From Paracoccaceae bacterium (GTDB taxonomy: Bacteria; Pseudomonadota; Alphaproteobacteria; Rhodobacterales; Rhodobacteraceae): a stretch of 64,000 nt of DNA. A program made the position numbers and the translations under genes. Within the stretch, counting starts at the first letter, position 1; the number at the start of each line of letters is the position of its first letter. The DNA lies in assembly GCA_028284605.1 (NCBI GenBank), contig JANQRL010000032.1:1-64000 (forward strand). The letters are read 5' to 3'. Positions 63,282 through 64,000 of the stretch are shown here, in pieces. The notes under the pieces were generated by a model that was not told the DNA's origin, did not search any database, and saw only the letters and a list, made by a program, of their open reading frames with translations.

Positions 63282-63691
63282 CTATTCTGGCCTTCGGTCT
63301 GTCCTGCATCCTCGTGGTGATCGCCGCCATCCACCTGCTCTGGGCGCTCGGATACTGGTGGCCGCTCCATGACAAGGCGCGCCTTGCCCGGGCCGTGGTC
63401 GGCACGAAGGGCATTGAGTCCATGCCCGGCGCCGTGCCGACCTCGCTGGTCACCGTCGCCCTGCTCTTCGCGGCCGCCTGGCCGTGGTTTCCGGAGAGCG
63501 GGTTGCGCTCCGCCGGGCTGCTGCTGCTGGCCCTCGTCTTCCAGGCCCGAGCGCTCGCCGCCTATGCCCCGCCATGGAAGCGGATGAGCCCGGAACAGCC
63601 CTTCCGCCGCCTCGACGAGACCCTCTATGGGCCCCTCTGCATCGTCCTCGGCCTCGGCTTCATGCTTCTGTTCGGAGTGAGCCTCACATGA
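63278..63691 (+). CDS. DUF3995 membrane protein between ureF and ureG
   Basis: A 137-residue membrane protein with about four hydrophobic segments and the DUF3995-like layout: [21 protein letters not shown] at the N-terminus, [18 protein letters not shown] and [17 protein letters not shown] at the C-terminus. The GTG start overlaps ureF and the end overlaps ureG, so it is made with the nickel-insertion machinery. A transport or assembly role for nickel or ammonia is only a guess. Confidence 0.75.
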   Translation: MTILAFGLSCILVVIAAIHLLWALGYWWPLHDKARLARAVVGTKGIESMPGAVPTSLVTVALLFAAAWPWFPESGLRSAGLLLLALVFQARALAAYAPPWKRMSPEQPFRRLDETLYGPLCIVLGLGFMLLFGVSLT

Positions 63692-64000
63692 CACGATCCC
63701 CCAACGGCCCCCTGCGCGTGGGCATCGGCGGCCCGGTGGGCGCCGGCAAGACCACGCTGACCGCCCGCCTCGCCGAGGCGCTGAAGGACGAGGTCAGCCT
63801 CGCGGTCATCACCAACGACATCTACACCGAAGAGGATGCCGAGGCGCTGATGCGGATGCAGATCCTCCCCGGCGAGCGGATCCGGGGCGTGCAGACCGGC
63901 GGCTGCCCCCATACCGCGATCCGCGAGGATGCCTCGATCAACCTCGCCGCCGTGGCGGAGATGCAGGCGAAACTGCCGGACCTAGAGCTGATCCTGATCG
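63688..64000 (+). CDS. ureG: Urease accessory GTPase UreG (cut by window edge)
   Basis: The first 104 residues of the nickel-insertion GTPase. The P-loop is GGPVGAGKT, the metal-binding CPH motif is in [19 protein letters not shown], and [13 protein letters not shown] and the DLELILI strand fit UreG. It continues past base 64000. The ATG at 63688 overlaps the DUF3995 stop. Confidence 0.95.
   Translation, partial: MTRSPNGPLRVGIGGPVGAGKTTLTARLAEALKDEVSLAVITNDIYTEEDAEALMRMQILPGERIRGVQTGGCPHTAIREDASINLAAVAEMQAKLPDLELILI

Overview
The window is high-GC, densely coded DNA that looks like a chromosomal segment of an alphaproteobacterium of the Rhodobacteraceae (Roseobacter-type) group. Pointers are a class I lysyl-tRNA synthetase, a FYDLN-acid-domain protein (TIGR02300 type), a DUF1127 protein, betIBA beside a choX-type binding protein, urease genes in the order D-A-B-C-E-F-G, and long runs of genes with 4-base stop/start overlaps. 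I see no IS element, prophage, CRISPR array or rRNA. There is one tRNA (Ala, GGC).

Layout. 1-2.6 kb: the end of acetate kinase, a YeiH-type exporter, and a LysE-family exporter behind a 140-bp tandem duplication. 2.7-15.3 kb: a galactoside module. A divergent iclR-ugpC pair faces a ten-gene operon (ABC binding protein, two permeases, GH4 alpha-galactosidase, SDR, dgoK, dgoA, lactonase, GH42 beta-galactosidase, aldose epimerase). 15.4-24.2 kb: purine ring degradation (urate oxidase PuuD, a VOC protein, UraH, a PuuE-UraD fusion, allantoicase, ureidoglycolate lyase), with a fused hydantoinase/5-oxoprolinase downstream. 24.3-35.8 kb: an AraC-type regulator divergent from a seven-gene operon (PhyH-like oxygenase, MBL-fold protein, Opp/Dpp-type ABC importer, GH38 alpha-mannosidase). 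35.8-38.4 kb: galactose/arabinose 1-dehydrogenase and an IlvD/Edd-type sugar-acid dehydratase, which would supply the steps missing from the galactoside operon. 38.9-43.7 kb: betA, betB, betI and a lone choX. 43.9-54.4 kb: lysS, terB, dacB, tRNA-Ala, the FYDLN protein, a YgjP-type protease, a GntR regulator, an AAA ATPase, a hydrolase, a semialdehyde dehydrogenase and two DUF genes. 54.6-56.9 kb: a large beta-helix protein. 57.0-64.0 kb: urease (ureD, A, B, C, E, F, G) interrupted by a methyltransferase, a DUF1127 gene, a secreted hypothetical and a DUF3995 membrane protein.

Two metabolic themes connect distant parts of the window. Galactosides would be imported, hydrolysed by GH4/GH42 and degraded by a De Ley-Doudoroff route split between 4.7-15.3 kb and 35.8-38.4 kb. 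Urate would be degraded at 19-24 kb to glyoxylate and urea, and the urea hydrolysed by the urease at 57-64 kb.

The most distinctive non-coding signal is a family of tandem, nearly perfect palindromes, mostly centred on TTCGAA or TTCGNCGAA. They occur at five sites (about 1.7-1.9, 15.3, 24.2, 29.2 and 43.8 kb). Arm sequences differ between copies but remain self-complementary. The most system-like unknown is the AraC/PhyH/MBL/Opp/GH38 locus.
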